Of a stretch of DNA of 6,610 nucleotides, positions 1 to 6,455 are shown in pieces. The notes under the pieces were generated by a model, which ran no database searches, was not told where the DNA came from, and saw nothing but the letters and a program-made list of their open reading frames with translations. The stretch is from NCBI GenBank assembly GCA_002869425.1, contig PKSZ01000163.1:4121-10730 (forward strand), written 5' to 3'. This stretch comes from Marinilabiliales bacterium (GTDB lineage: Bacteria > Bacteroidota > Bacteroidia > Bacteroidales > BM523). Both the position numbers and the translations under genes were made by a program. Position 1 is the stretch's first letter. Each line of letters opens with the position of its first letter.

Positions 1-399
1 ATCACTTCAGATAATGATGCTTTTTACGATGTTGTAATGGACAAAAGCGGTAAACTTCTATTGATTGATCCAATTACTATTATGAATGACAATATTCTAA
101 CTTCAGGGTATTTTGACATCAACACGACAAACAATCAGGTGACGATTTACGGGGATTGGGTTAATAATGGTGGTAATTTTATTTGTAGATACGGAACAGT
201 TCTTTTTACTGGTGGAGGACTGCAAGAATTCAATAAGAAACTAGATGGCACTGTTAATCTAAGTGACTTTAATTTCTACAATGTAACCATTAACAGTCCT
301 GACGTACAGTTTTTCTACGATTCAGACAACCATAAAGTAAACATTATCAACAATCTAGTTATTAATTACGGAATGAAGATATCTAATTTAGATCAATAA
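1..399 (+). CDS. 3' end of a beta-repeat surface protein gene (partial, 5' end outside window)
   Basis: The frame is open from the first base, so the ATG at 37 is an internal methionine and the real start lies to the left. The visible 132 residues are rich in Asn, Thr, Gly and aromatic residues, with alternating strand-like segments. They contain a module of the form 'YGDWVNNGG...GTVLFTGG...YNVTINSP...INNLVINYG'. A similar module sits in the downstream gene around residues 1545-1615 (HWINN, GSTVTF, YNLTIDN, ITVNKTITF), so the two proteins are probably related. Modules of this kind occur as beta-solenoid or stalk-like repeats in Bacteroidota surface proteins. The protein ends at TAA 397-399 directly after one module. 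No sorting domain (type A or B), membrane segment or other anchor is visible, so it may be a truncated gene. Its end lies 20 bases before the next start, which suggests an operon. Function unknown; an adhesive or structural role is inferred only. Confidence 0.75.
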   Translation: MTSDNDAFYDVVMDKSGKLLLIDPITIMNDNILTSGYFDINTTNNQVTIYGDWVNNGGNFICRYGTVLFTGGGLQEFNKKLDGTVNLSDFNFYNVTINSPDVQFFYDSDNHKVNIINNLVINYGMKISNLDQ

Positions 400-419
400 C
401 CGGACGATAATATAACATT

Positions 420-488
420 ATGAAAAAGAGCATCTTAAAAGTTCTGATAGCACAGCTGTTTTTATGGCTTCCAACTTGGGTTCTGGCT
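420..488 (+). other. Sec signal peptide coding segment
   Basis: The first 23 residues show a basic N-terminus (MKKSILK), a hydrophobic core (VLIAQLFLWLPTW) and a VLA cleavage motif before QD. There is no cysteine at the cleavage site, so signal peptidase I rather than lipoprotein processing is expected. This places the product in the periplasm as a candidate T9SS substrate. Confidence 0.85.
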
Positions 489-3400
489 CAGGATGTGTTA
501 TTTTTTTCAAATAGCGTAACCATTGGTTCAACAAATGGATGTGCAGTAACTACTTATACTTTTACTCAAAAAACGATCAACGATGCAAGTGTTCAAGCCG
601 CCACAGGCAAACAATGTACCATTACATTCCCTGTGGGTACAGACGCTTCAACATTTACGAACGGCACTTTTGATGGAAATGGAATTTTAGGAGCAACTGC
701 TACTGGTAACACAATTGTATTCTCTATTCCTTCAGCAGTTGCAGCAAAACACCAATTTGATATTGTGCTAAATGACATTACCAACGGTGACAATATTTCG
801 GGCAATGCCAGTGTTGTTATTGTTAATGATTTAGGAACTAATGATTACGCAAGTAATTATGCTATTTCAACCACATTATGCCCCGGCTCTTTTGATGGTA
901 CTTTTGAAACAGGAACAACGTTCGCAGACAATGCATGGACTGTTGTAAATGATGCTACCAACCAATGGGAAATTGGCACTGCTGCTAACAATGGAGGCTC
1001 TAATGGTGCCTATATTTCTAATGACGGGGGAACTTCCAATACATATGATAATTCAATTACACAGGTGTCTCATTTTTATGTTGATTACGCATTTCCTGCA
1101 GGAGAAACGGTTATTGATCTTAGTTTCGACTGGAAATGTGATGGAGAAAGTTCATATGATAACCTTAAGGTTTTTCTTGTACCAACAAGTACAACACCTA
1201 CAGCAGGAACAAGTCTATCAACCGGACAAATTGGAGATACTTATTATAGTGAACAACTAACATGGACTAATGAAAGCATTACCATTGATGGTTCTAATGC
1301 AGGAAGTACCATGCGATTGGTTTTTTCATGGAAAAATGATGGTCTTTATGGGGATTCTCCACCGATTGCAGTGGATAACATTTCCATTACAACTTCTATA
1401 CCTCCGGATATGGTTTATGCATCCAGTACAGTAACGCAAACCAATACCGATGCTCTTTTCCCAAATGACATTGATCAGGAAATTATTGGAATTGAAGTAG
1501 TAACAACGGGATCAAACAACCCAATTAATCTTACTTCTTTTGCCTTATCTACAGCTGGAACGCCTGGCTCGGATAATGCCCCCAATGATATTAACAATGC
1601 TAAAATCTATTATACTGGTACCTCCAGTACTTTTTCTACAACTACTTTATTTGGCACCACAGCGTCACCATCTGGCAGTTATAATGTAACAGGAACACAA
1701 ACGCTTTCTGAAGGCACAAATTACTTCTGGTTATGTTATGACATAAGCTCTTCCGCAATTGAAGGGAATAATGTTGACGCTAGTATTTCCAGTATTACAG
1801 TGGATGCTGCCTCACAAACGCCAAGCACAACCGATCCTTCGGGAAGCAGAGTGGTACAGCTATACTGTACAGCAGACTTTTCAGACATGTCTGATGAATG
1901 GATTACCAATGTTACTTTTAATACCATAAACAACAATTCCGGTCAGGAAGGAACAGAAAGTTACGGTGATTATACAAGCCAGAGTACCACAATATCAACT
2001 GGTGGAACATACGAAATATCGGTAAGCTTTAACTCAACCTATAACCAGGACATATTGGTATGGTTTGACTGGAACCAGGACAATGATTTTGATGATGCAG
2101 ATGAAGAGTATCAAATTGCAAATGATGCCTCTTCCAGTCCAAGCACGTATGATGTTTTGGTACCTGTTACTGCATTAACAGGTACAACCAGGATGAGAGT
2201 TATTTCTACTGAAAATGATACTCCAGAACCTTGTCCCCTTTCGTCATATGGTGAAACTGAGGATTATACGGTAAATGTTGTTACATTACCAATGACATAT
2301 TCATCATCTACTGTAACGCAAAATACGGTGTCTGATGTAGTAGTAGGATCAACCAACCAGGAAGTAATTGGAATTGAAATCGTAACCAGCGGTTCCACTT
2401 CACCGATTGATGTTACATCCTTTACATTTAACACAACAGGTTGTGATGCACCTACTACAGACATTGAAAACGCAAGATTATGGTATACCGGCACAACGAG
2501 TACATTTGCAACATCAGCTCAGGTTGGTAGCACTATTCCATCACCTAACGGCTCTTTTACAATTACTCCAAGCCAAACATTGAGCATAGGAACAAACTAT
2601 TTCTGGCTTACATATGATATTACCAGTACTGCTGTAACGGACAATTTTATTGATGCACAATGTACATCCATAACAGTTGGAGGCAGCACAGAAACGCCCA
2701 CAGTAACAAATCCGGCAGGAAACAGACAAATCAAATCTATCGTAATAGTGGGAACAGGAACAACAGCAACTGATAATCCGTTTGATAACTATTATGAGAA
2801 TGAGAAAACACAAATCTTATTTCAACAGTCTGAACTTGGAATTTCAGGAGATATTACACATCTTGCATTTGATTTAAGCTATGCAACAAGCGATCTGGCA
2901 GATCAAACCTTATCTAATCTCACCATTAATTTAAAACACACCAGCACAACAGAGTTTCCTGGAGGAAATTTTGAAAGTATGTCAGGTGCAACAACTGTGT
3001 TTTCAGCAGCATCTTACACAATGCCTAGTTCAACAGGCTGGTGCACTTTTGATATAACAGATTTTTCATATAACGGAGCTGACAACCTGATTGTGGAAGT
3101 ATATTGGGGCGATAATGGTAGTTACTGTAGCTATGGAGATAATTACCAGGTAAATTCCACTACCACCGCATCCTATTATGTGAATTACGGTGTAGATGAT
3201 AATACAACACCACCAACTTACGATGGACGTTCATACAATAGACCAAATGTTAAATTTACCATGTCGTACTGCGTTGAAAACGGAGGAACAACTACCGCAG
3301 CGAGTCCTACACTTTGTTCGGGAAGCGCAACTAATCTTACCTTATCCGGACACTCAACTTCTGGTACAAGTATCCAATGGGAAGAATCTACAGACGGAGG

Positions 3401-5927
3401 AAGTACATGGAATAATGTTACTGGAGGATCTGGAGCTACAACAGCTGCTTATACAACTGGTATTCTCACTGAGACAACAAAATTCAGAGCAGCTGTATCC
3501 GGTGCAACCTGTACATCTTACTCAACAATTAGCACTGTTACTGTAGAAGAAGATCCTACAGCTGGTACTGCAAACGCAGCATCCAACCAAATTTGTAATG
3601 GAACTACTACAAGCATTAACCTAATTGGTTATAATAGTAATATTCAATGGCAAGAGTCTGCTGATGGAGTTTCAGGATGGACAAATGTAACAGCTGGTTC
3701 CGGTGAAACAACAAGCAATTATACTACAGATGCATTATTGAGCGACAGATATTACAGGGCTGCAGTTACAAATTCGCCTTGTGCGGGTACTGTATATTCA
3801 AACATAATAGAAATTCTAGTAGTTACATGCTTTTCTATTGATGATGCTGACCAATCAGTATGTTCCGGCAATTTCTATGACTCTGGTGATGAATCTGCAG
3901 ATTACAGTGACAGCGAAAATCATGTTATTACTTTAACCCCTTCCACTCCAGGTGATATGCTTAAAGTTACATTCACCAATTTCGACAGTGAATCACTGGA
4001 TGTACTGGAAGCATTCGATGGAGCTACTACTGCGGCAACATCTATTGGTACGTACGCAGGACACAGTGTAGTTTGTCCTTTCACAATAATTGCAACAAAC
4101 GGAACAGGCCAACTTACATTTGAATTTACATCCGACGGATCTGTTACATATGATGGTTGGGAAGCCAATATTTCATGTTTTACACCAGGACCATTGACAA
4201 ATAATAGTGTTTCTTCTGCACAAACAATCTGTAGTGAAGAAGTTCCTGCTGAACTTACCGGAACAACACCTACAGGTGGTATTGGAACGTATACCTATCA
4301 ATGGCAAAAAAGCACAGACAATACCAACTGGACAGATATCTCTGGTGCAACAAATATTAATTATACACCAACTGCTCTTACCATTAGCACATATTACAGA
4401 AGAGTTGTTACTTCTGGATCATATACAAGTAACAGCAGCTCCATTCTGATAACCGTTAATCCGATTGTAACACCTGGCGTAACAATCTCTGCAGATGCAT
4501 CCACCATATGTACAGGCTCAACAGTAACATTTACTGCAACGCCTACTAACGGAGGAACACCAAGCTATCAATGGATGAACAATGGAAGTAATGTGGGTAC
4601 AAATTCCAATACTTTCTCCACTTCTACGCTGGCAAATTATGATGAAATTAGTTGTACAATGATTTCGAATGCTAGTTGTATAAGTACAACGGACGCATCA
4701 TCAAACACACTTCTTATTACCATAACAAACTGCTCAGCATTAGATGGATTATGGATTTCAGGAAACCTGACCAATAATGGTTCTTTTGTTCAAACTGATG
4801 ATCTCAATTATTTCATTATGGACGGAACTTCCAAAGAAATAAATGGGGATGATGGAATATATACAGATGCAAAGCTGAGAGTGTTGGGTACAATACTTTT
4901 CAATGGAGTTATTTCTGATGGCGCATTCCGGAAAGTAAAAGTAGATCCTGGCTATACTTTATCTGTAAACACTTCTAAAACAATGATAACAGGCACATCT
5001 GACATTTCAGATTCCGTTACAAATAATGGAAATCTGATATTGCTTGCAAACTCAGATATCACAGCAGCTTGTCATTGGATAAACAATTCAGATTTTACTG
5101 CTAATAGCGGTTCTACGGTAACGTTTAATTCAAGTATCAATCAAAATGTAAAATCAAACGCAGATCCTTATTACAATCTTACAATTGACAATACTGGAGA
5201 TGGAGCATCTTTGCTGGATGATATTACGGTTAATAAAACCATTACATTTATTGAAGGCTTGTTTAATACTGATGTATATAAGGTAATTGGGATAACTACA
5301 GATCCCGCTGACGTTACTGGTCATAATTCGTATAGCTATGTAAATGGTAATTTCAGAAAATATTTTGCAAGCGGAAATGATTATGCTCTACCTGTTGGAA
5401 ATCTTGACAGGTATACACTTGCAGAAATTGTTAGTAATACATTAAGCGGAATTACATACCTTGATGCTAAGTTTATGGACTCATTTTCAAATACAGGAAG
5501 TCTTGACCCTGCTCTTGCAGTAGACGATGAAACACCATATACAGAAATAGCAACTGAAGGAATTTGGCAAATCGATCCAAATGTTCAACCTTCAAGTGGT
5601 TCATATTCTATAAAACTTTGGTTTGATGACGGACTGGGTTACGATGCTTCAGGCAGCCCCAATGGAAATGGCTTTGTGGGTTTAATTGACAATCAATTTG
5701 GACCATTGAAAAGAAGTTCTTCTTCTGGTAACGCAGGTGATTGGGCTGGCAAATCAACAGGTACACTAAATGCTGCATCTACAGATGGAAGAACTGTAGC
5801 CTCTGGATTTGCTCAAAGAAATCAGGTTTCCCAGTTTTCACACTTTGCAATTGGTAAGGCTCCTGTTCCACTTCCAGTTAAACTCATTTCATTTGATTAT
5901 TCATGTGAAGGCCCTGATATTGTTTGA
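420..5927 (+). CDS. Giant secreted multidomain surface protein (GEVED, CUB-like, Ig/PKD-like), cut off by in-frame TGA before its T9SS sorting domain
   Basis: This encodes 1835 residues, starting with a Sec signal peptide (1-23, ending WVLA/QD), which fixes the ATG at 420. Domains by eye: 24-150, beta-sandwich with an 'ITFPVGT' motif; 154-329, MAM/jelly-roll-like (W...GSNGAYISNDGG...FDWKCDG); 331-480, sialidase-N-terminus-like copy 1; 482-621, GEVED (YCTA, WFDWNQDNDF, YGETEDYTV); 624-772, copy 2 of the sialidase-N-like domain; 773-951, beta-sandwich (GTGTT...RPNVKF); 952-1136, two Ig-like repeats; 1148-1253, CUB-like; 1254-1437, two more Ig/PKD-like repeats; 1438-1625, beta-solenoid-like repeats; 1640-1814, a beta domain ending SQFSHFAIGKA; 1815-1835, the first part of a 'PLPVKLISF' linker. 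No catalytic motif is recognised. By family knowledge such proteins are cell-surface adhesins or matrix components exported by T9SS. The frame continues past the TGA into the missing sorting domain, so this is either a nonsense-mutated gene, a sequence error, or a read-through product. No separate promoter is visible; it is probably co-transcribed with the upstream gene. Confidence 0.85.
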   Translation: MKKSILKVLIAQLFLWLPTWVLAQDVLFFSNSVTIGSTNGCAVTTYTFTQKTINDASVQAATGKQCTITFPVGTDASTFTNGTFDGNGILGATATGNTIVFSIPSAVAAKHQFDIVLNDITNGDNISGNASVVIVNDLGTNDYASNYAISTTLCPGSFDGTFETGTTFADNAWTVVNDATNQWEIGTAANNGGSNGAYISNDGGTSNTYDNSITQVSHFYVDYAFPAGETVIDLSFDWKCDGESSYDNLKVFLVPTSTTPTAGTSLSTGQIGDTYYSEQLTWTNESITIDGSNAGSTMRLVFSWKNDGLYGDSPPIAVDNISITTSIPPDMVYASSTVTQTNTDALFPNDIDQEIIGIEVVTTGSNNPINLTSFALSTAGTPGSDNAPNDINNAKIYYTGTSSTFSTTTLFGTTASPSGSYNVTGTQTLSEGTNYFWLCYDISSSAIEGNNVDASISSITVDAASQTPSTTDPSGSRVVQLYCTADFSDMSDEWITNVTFNTINNNSGQEGTESYGDYTSQSTTISTGGTYEISVSFNSTYNQDILVWFDWNQDNDFDDADEEYQIANDASSSPSTYDVLVPVTALTGTTRMRVISTENDTPEPCPLSSYGETEDYTVNVVTLPMTYSSSTVTQNTVSDVVVGSTNQEVIGIEIVTSGSTSPIDVTSFTFNTTGCDAPTTDIENARLWYTGTTSTFATSAQVGSTIPSPNGSFTITPSQTLSIGTNYFWLTYDITSTAVTDNFIDAQCTSITVGGSTETPTVTNPAGNRQIKSIVIVGTGTTATDNPFDNYYENEKTQILFQQSELGISGDITHLAFDLSYATSDLADQTLSNLTINLKHTSTTEFPGGNFESMSGATTVFSAASYTMPSSTGWCTFDITDFSYNGADNLIVEVYWGDNGSYCSYGDNYQVNSTTTASYYVNYGVDDNTTPPTYDGRSYNRPNVKFTMSYCVENGGTTTAASPTLCSGSATNLTLSGHSTSGTSIQWEESTDGGSTWNNVTGGSGATTAAYTTGILTETTKFRAAVSGATCTSYSTISTVTVEEDPTAGTANAASNQICNGTTTSINLIGYNSNIQWQESADGVSGWTNVTAGSGETTSNYTTDALLSDRYYRAAVTNSPCAGTVYSNIIEILVVTCFSIDDADQSVCSGNFYDSGDESADYSDSENHVITLTPSTPGDMLKVTFTNFDSESLDVLEAFDGATTAATSIGTYAGHSVVCPFTIIATNGTGQLTFEFTSDGSVTYDGWEANISCFTPGPLTNNSVSSAQTICSEEVPAELTGTTPTGGIGTYTYQWQKSTDNTNWTDISGATNINYTPTALTISTYYRRVVTSGSYTSNSSSILITVNPIVTPGVTISADASTICTGSTVTFTATPTNGGTPSYQWMNNGSNVGTNSNTFSTSTLANYDEISCTMISNASCISTTDASSNTLLITITNCSALDGLWISGNLTNNGSFVQTDDLNYFIMDGTSKEINGDDGIYTDAKLRVLGTILFNGVISDGAFRKVKVDPGYTLSVNTSKTMITGTSDISDSVTNNGNLILLANSDITAACHWINNSDFTANSGSTVTFNSSINQNVKSNADPYYNLTIDNTGDGASLLDDITVNKTITFIEGLFNTDVYKVIGITTDPADVTGHNSYSYVNGNFRKYFASGNDYALPVGNLDRYTLAEIVSNTLSGITYLDAKFMDSFSNTGSLDPALAVDDETPYTEIATEGIWQIDPNVQPSSGSYSIKLWFDDGLGYDASGSPNGNGFVGLIDNQFGPLKRSSSSGNAGDWAGKSTGTLNAASTDGRTVASGFAQRNQVSQFSHFAIGKAPVPLPVKLISFDYSCEGPDIV
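1410..1859 (+). repeat. Sialidase-N-terminus-like domain, copy 1 (diverged internal duplication)
   Basis: Residues 331-480 resemble the beta-domain found at the N-terminus of BNR-repeat neuraminidases and in many Bacteroidota surface proteins. Its hallmarks are 'SSTVTQ', 'IGIEVVT', 'YYTGTSSTF' and 'GTNYFWLCYDIS'. By eye, about half the residues match the copy at 2289-2735. The DNA has diverged, so this is an old duplication. It lies directly before the GEVED domain. Confidence 0.7.
1863..2282 (+). other. GEVED domain coding segment
   Basis: Residues 482-621 match the GEVED pattern: an opening YCTA, a 'GDYTSQSTTISTGGTYEISV' strand pair, the acidic 'WFDWNQDNDFDDADEE' segment, 'TRMRVI', and a closing 'YGETEDYTVNV', where the name-giving GEVED reads GETED. 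The Asp-rich loop could bind calcium, which is an inference. The domain is common in secreted Bacteroidota proteins and does not define a function by itself. Confidence 0.8.
2289..2735 (+). repeat. Sialidase-N-terminus-like domain, copy 2
   Basis: Residues 624-772 repeat the hallmarks of copy 1: 'SSTVTQ', 'IGIEIVTSGS', 'WYTGTTSTF', 'GTNYFWLTYDIT' and a closing 'NPAGNRQIK' that matches 'DPSGSRVVQ'. The two copies bracket the GEVED domain, giving an A-B-A order. No BNR or sialidase catalytic repeats follow, so sialidase activity is not supported. Confidence 0.7.
3273..3827 (+). repeat. Two tandem Ig/PKD-like domains
   Basis: Residues 952-1044 and 1045-1136 share one pattern: 'LCSG' or 'ICNG', then 'IQWEESTDGGSTWNNVTGGSG' (split here as IQWEESTDG and STWNNVTGGSG) or 'IQWQESADG', then 'AAYTTGIL' or 'SNYTTDALL', then 'KFRAAVSGATC' or 'YYRAAVTNSPC'. 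The paired cysteines at each end could form one disulfide per domain. These are typical spacer or adhesive repeats in T9SS-secreted proteins. Confidence 0.65.
3861..4178 (+). other. CUB-like domain coding segment
   Basis: Residues 1148-1253 run from 'CSGNFYDSGD' to 'DGWEANISC'. They include 'VTFTNFDSESLDVLEAFDG' and 'LTFEFTSDGSVTYDGW', which follow the order of a CUB fold. E1191, D1194 and D1239 sit about where calcium-binding CUB domains carry acidic ligands, though the E-D spacing is shorter than usual. CUB-like domains bind proteins or glycans; the ligand here is unknown. Confidence 0.6.
4179..4730 (+). repeat. Second pair of Ig/PKD-like domains
   Basis: Residues 1254-1348 carry 'AQTICSEEVPAELTGTTPTG', 'YTYQWQKSTDNTNWTDISGAT' (read as YTYQWQKSTDN then TNWTDISGAT) and 'YYRRVVTSG', the Bacteroidota Ig-like type seen in large gliding and adhesion proteins. 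Residues 1349-1437 carry 'TICTGSTVTFTATPTNGG', 'PSYQWMNNGSNVGTNS' and 'DEISCTM', a second PKD-like type. They differ more from each other than the two domains of the first pair do. Confidence 0.6.
5925..5927 (+). other. In-frame TGA nonsense codon inside the linker domain
   Basis: The reading frame of the large gene is interrupted only here. The codons before (DIV) and after (SWESTEEVNNDYYFIEKS) form the conserved linker motif, usually of the form 'vxLxW-x-TasE-x-NN-x-x-F-x-IE-x-S'. The interrupted position corresponds to the conserved hydrophobic residue two before Trp, often Leu. A TTA-to-TGA change would need one base. No frame change is needed to continue. Confidence 0.85.
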
Positions 5928-6425
5928 AGCTGGGAATCAACTGAAGAAGTTAATAATGATTACTACTTTATTGAAAAAAGTATAGATGCCAGTAATTATT
6001 CACTGGTAGGCTCTGTAAAAGGTACCAACGACAAAACATCTGTATCACTTTATCATTTTATTGTAGAAAATGCCGAGAGAGATATGTACTACAGACTTTC
6101 TCAAAGAGATTTTGATGGTAAAACAGAGGTTTTAAGCACTATATATTCAAGCTGTAACAGGCCGGAATTGGATGATATTTTCATAATTAATAAACCAGGT
6201 GAAAACAATATCATTGTAAAATTCAGATCAAATGCAAACGAATCAACATTACTATATGTAATTGATAATCAAGGCAGGGCTGTTTCTAAAAAAGAATTCA
6301 ATAGTGGAAGCACAGAGCATGAGCTTCTAATTCATAAAGATGAATATGCTGCAGGAATTTATAATATTGTTATTTCGAATTCTTCAAATATTTTCACAAA
6401 ACAATTTGTTGTTACTCATCAATAA
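5928..6425 (+). pseudogene. Detached 3' part of the large gene: rest of linker domain plus T9SS type A-like sorting domain
   Basis: These 165 codons are in the same frame as the gene ending at 5927 and would be residues 1837-2001 of the unbroken protein. Residues 1837-1912 complete the linker domain: WESTEEVNNDYYFIEKS, then YYRLSQRDFDGK, then STIYSSC. Residues 1914-2001 form an Ig-like C-terminal domain with 'LLYVIDNQGRAV' and the ending 'AAGIYNIVISNSSNIFTKQF' plus VVTHQ. This is the pattern of a T9SS type A sorting domain, which directs passage through the outer membrane and is normally removed by PorU. The ATG at 6084 opens a 113-residue frame, but it lies mid-domain, has no signal peptide, and is unlikely to be a real start. 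The terminal codon is TAA at 6423-6425. Annotating 420-6425 as one interrupted gene is equally valid. Confidence 0.8.
6159..6422 (+). other. T9SS C-terminal sorting domain coding segment
   Basis: This is the last 88 residues of the unbroken frame. The usual 'iyPNP' opening is represented loosely by 'IFIINKPGENN'. It is followed by the alternating strands 'NIIVKF', 'TLLYVIDNQGR', 'ELLIHKDEYAAGIYNIVI' and a C-terminal 'TKQFVV'. The GxY near the end and the final KxxVV-like strand are the best-conserved parts of type A domains. The match is by eye. Confidence 0.7.
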
Positions 6426-6438
6426 TTTAGTATTTTTA
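6409..6438 (+). promoter_or_regulatory. Candidate Bacteroidota -33/-7 promoter for the lipoprotein gene
   Basis: TTG at 6409-6411 is followed after 19 bases by TATTTTTA at 6431-6438. That matches seven of eight positions of the Bacteroidota -7 element TAnnTTTG, at the usual spacing. The expected start of transcription is in the mid 6440s, giving a leader of roughly ten bases before the ATG at 6456. The -33 half overlaps the end of the preceding gene. In AT-rich DNA such matches can arise by chance. Confidence 0.4.
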
Positions 6439-6455
6439 CGTAAAATATTACAATT

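Noticed and set aside
384..391. TAATTTAG as a -7 promoter element for the large gene
   Set aside because: It resembles TAnnTTTG with one mismatch, but there is no TTG or TTTG at the required distance upstream. Co-transcription with the upstream gene is simpler.
1410..2735. Sialidase enzyme, suggested by the two sialidase-N-terminus-like domains
   Set aside because: No Asp-box (SxDxGxTW) series or catalytic Arg triad follows. The 'STDGGSTW' in the Ig-like repeat near residue 990 resembles an Asp-box but is the normal Ig-like repeat motif and is not repeated as in a propeller.
593..4449. Minus-strand and off-frame open reading frames inside the large gene (for example 593-805 minus, 949-1260 plus, 2541-2813 minus, 3920-4168 minus)
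   Set aside because: They lie wholly inside a domain-rich coding frame, show no signal peptides or recognisable motifs, and have compositions expected from reading Thr/Ser/Asn-rich codons in other frames.
5925..5927. TGA read as tryptophan or another amino acid through an alternative genetic code
   Set aside because: Tryptophan is encoded by TGG throughout the large gene, and no other in-frame TGA occurs in 2001 codons. The expected residue at this position is hydrophobic such as Leu, not Trp.
5925..5985. Selenocysteine codon with a downstream SECIS hairpin
   Set aside because: No convincing stem-loop follows the TGA within the usual distance, no redox motif surrounds it, and the family position is not a cysteine.
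6084..6425. A separate 113-residue gene starting at ATG 6084
   Set aside because: It starts inside the conserved 'MYYRLSQRDFDGK' strand of the linker domain, in the same frame as the large gene, and has no signal peptide although it carries a secretion-type C-terminal domain. It is better read as the tail of the interrupted gene.
6428..6450. Hairpin around ACGT (TAGTATTTTT / AAAATATTA arms) as an intrinsic terminator
   Set aside because: The stem is almost purely A-T with one bulge and a G-T pair, no run of T follows it, and it overlaps the candidate -7 element. It is too weak to call as a terminator.
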